From positions 45,057,013 through 45,121,012 of the forward strand of contig NC_087068.1 of assembly GCF_963678635.1 (NCBI RefSeq): a stretch of 64,000 nucleotides of DNA, read 5' to 3'. The position numbers and the translations under genes were made by a program. How positions within the stretch are numbered: the first letter of the stretch is position 1; each line of letters opens with the position of its first letter. The DNA is from Symsagittifera roscoffensis. Taxonomy: Eukaryota > Xenacoelomorpha > Acoela > Convolutidae. The notes beneath the pieces were generated by a model. It was not told the DNA's origin and did no database searches. It worked only from the letters and a program-made list of their open reading frames with translations. Of this stretch, positions 63,183 to 64,000 are shown one piece after another.

Positions 63183-64000
63183 AATCACGAAATTCATCAT
63201 ACAATAGGAATAGAAACTACTCCTATAATCGAAATAGAAGTTATTCAAACAACCGAAATCAGAATTACCCGAACAATCGATCAAGGAATAACTCATATAA
63301 TAGATCGAACTATAACAGACCAAACAATAATTACCAAAACAGATCACGAAATAATTCACAAAATCGACACTCAAGTTATAATAATCGTTATAGAAATTAT
63401 TCCCAATCACCACACCGGAATAATAATAACTATAATAATTCTAATAATCGCCACAGAAGTAGTACACCTAAACATCAAAGACAAATCAATCAAGTACAGT
63501 CAAATCCAGAAACAACATCAGACCCTCCAGGTATTGATGACACAGTAACTGATACGTTACAACTCAATCAAATAAACTGTACATCATCAGATTCAGAAAG
63601 TGATACTGAAAACACTCTTTCTATCAATATGATAAACGTCGAAAATGACTATGAATCTGTCATATATGAACAACCCTTTTCATCACACATATATGAAAAT
63701 CAATCAGAATTTCTTCAAAATTATTACACTACACCCATAAATTCCACACCAACGACGCAAGAAACAAACGAGATTAACACTACAGATCAAACCAATAAAA
63801 ATACCAAAACAAAATGCTTGAATACAAACCACATTTATCAAAATAAACAAAAAGAACAACCCAAAGAAAAAATTTGGACAATACCATTTCTCTTAGAAAG
63901 CCCAAGAAACAAAGAATTTCAACCACCAGACCTTGAAATAGATTTTTTAATTGATTCAGGAGCAGAATCAAACATAATAAACATCCCCACATGGAATGAA
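63183..64000 (+). CDS. Outer element, continuation: Gag tail and start of the protease, cut by window end
   Basis: When the inner element and one caacc are set aside, the frame that ended at 55925 continues here with no stop for 272 codons. The first part is low complexity (R, N, Y, S repeats such as NRNRSYSNN). An acidic, serine-rich linker follows, and then a retroviral-type aspartic protease start with IDSGAESNII (DSGA at 63953-63964). Gag and protease therefore share one frame. Reverse transcriptase and integrase should lie beyond the window. The gene is broken only by the insertion. Confidence 0.82.

Larger units (their letters stand above)
50901..64000 (+). mobile_element. Outer LTR retrotransposon, 3' part beyond the window, interrupted
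   Basis: At about 50900 the sequence leaves the LINE remnant and starts tgttag, a typical LTR 5' tip. A long A-rich plus-strand region follows: a non-coding leader, a small ORF, a very long gag and then a protease. The inner element splits the gag-protease frame at 55925. Without the 3' LTR, the 5' LTR length cannot be proven. A candidate 5' LTR is 50901-51314 with a candidate primer site at 51317. The gag-zinc knuckle-DSGA protease order fits Ty3/gypsy-type or related LTR elements. Confidence 0.75.

Noticed and set aside
1-64000. tRNA, rRNA or microRNA genes
   Set aside because: No cloverleaf with A and B boxes, no rRNA-like conserved stretch and no isolated microRNA-like hairpin with supporting context was recognised by eye. 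A covariance-model scan would be needed to exclude them.

Overview
The window looks like nuclear DNA of an invertebrate animal. It is AT-rich and carries long GT-AG introns, animal-specific gene families (a PDZ-SH3-guanylate-kinase-like scaffold and a natriuretic-peptide-receptor-like membrane receptor), dense dispersed and tandem repeats, and metazoan-type Ty3/gypsy retrotransposons. The phylum cannot be fixed from the sequence. No tRNA, rRNA, CRISPR array or prokaryotic operon was seen.

Layout. (1) 987-15287, plus strand: eight exons of a MAGUK p55/PALS-type scaffold gene, with clean splice phases and a real stop codon. The 5' part of the gene lies outside the window. Its introns hold diverged repeats. 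(2) 15288-28680: mostly repeats, including degenerate satellite-like blocks, a palindrome-rich foldback element (21703-22640), a tripled 16-mer with a long hairpin (24544-24718) and three copies of a 537-bp tandem repeat (24811-26420). A few short coding-like islands of unknown nature also lie here. (3) 28681-30890: a two-exon single-pass receptor with a natriuretic-peptide-receptor/receptor-guanylate-cyclase type ectodomain and a tail of about 20 residues. It is NPR-C-like, with no kinase-homology or cyclase domain. (4) 29465-45475: an 8.0-kb direct tandem duplication of near-identical sequence. It starts inside exon 1 of the receptor, so the second copy of the receptor is 5'-truncated. Each unit carries two hAT-like MITEs with 8-bp target duplications and a possible minus-strand ORF. 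(5) 45476-50900: decayed repeats, including reverse-transcriptase remnants of a non-LTR retrotransposon. (6) 50901-64000: an LTR retrotransposon (outer element) with a very long Q/N-rich gag running in one frame into a protease that is cut by the window end. A complete, apparently young Ty3/gypsy element (inner element, 55926-63177) has inserted into its gag-protease frame. The inner element has identical 348-bp LTRs, a 5-bp target duplication and a single 2174-codon gag-pol frame.

How the parts relate. The two host genes are independent: a polarity/junction scaffold and a cell-surface ligand receptor. Most of the rest is mobile DNA of different ages. The order can be read from nesting and decay: ancient satellite-like and LINE remnants first, then MITEs, then the 8-kb duplication that copied the MITEs, while the nested LTR elements look recent because their frames are open and the inner LTRs are identical.
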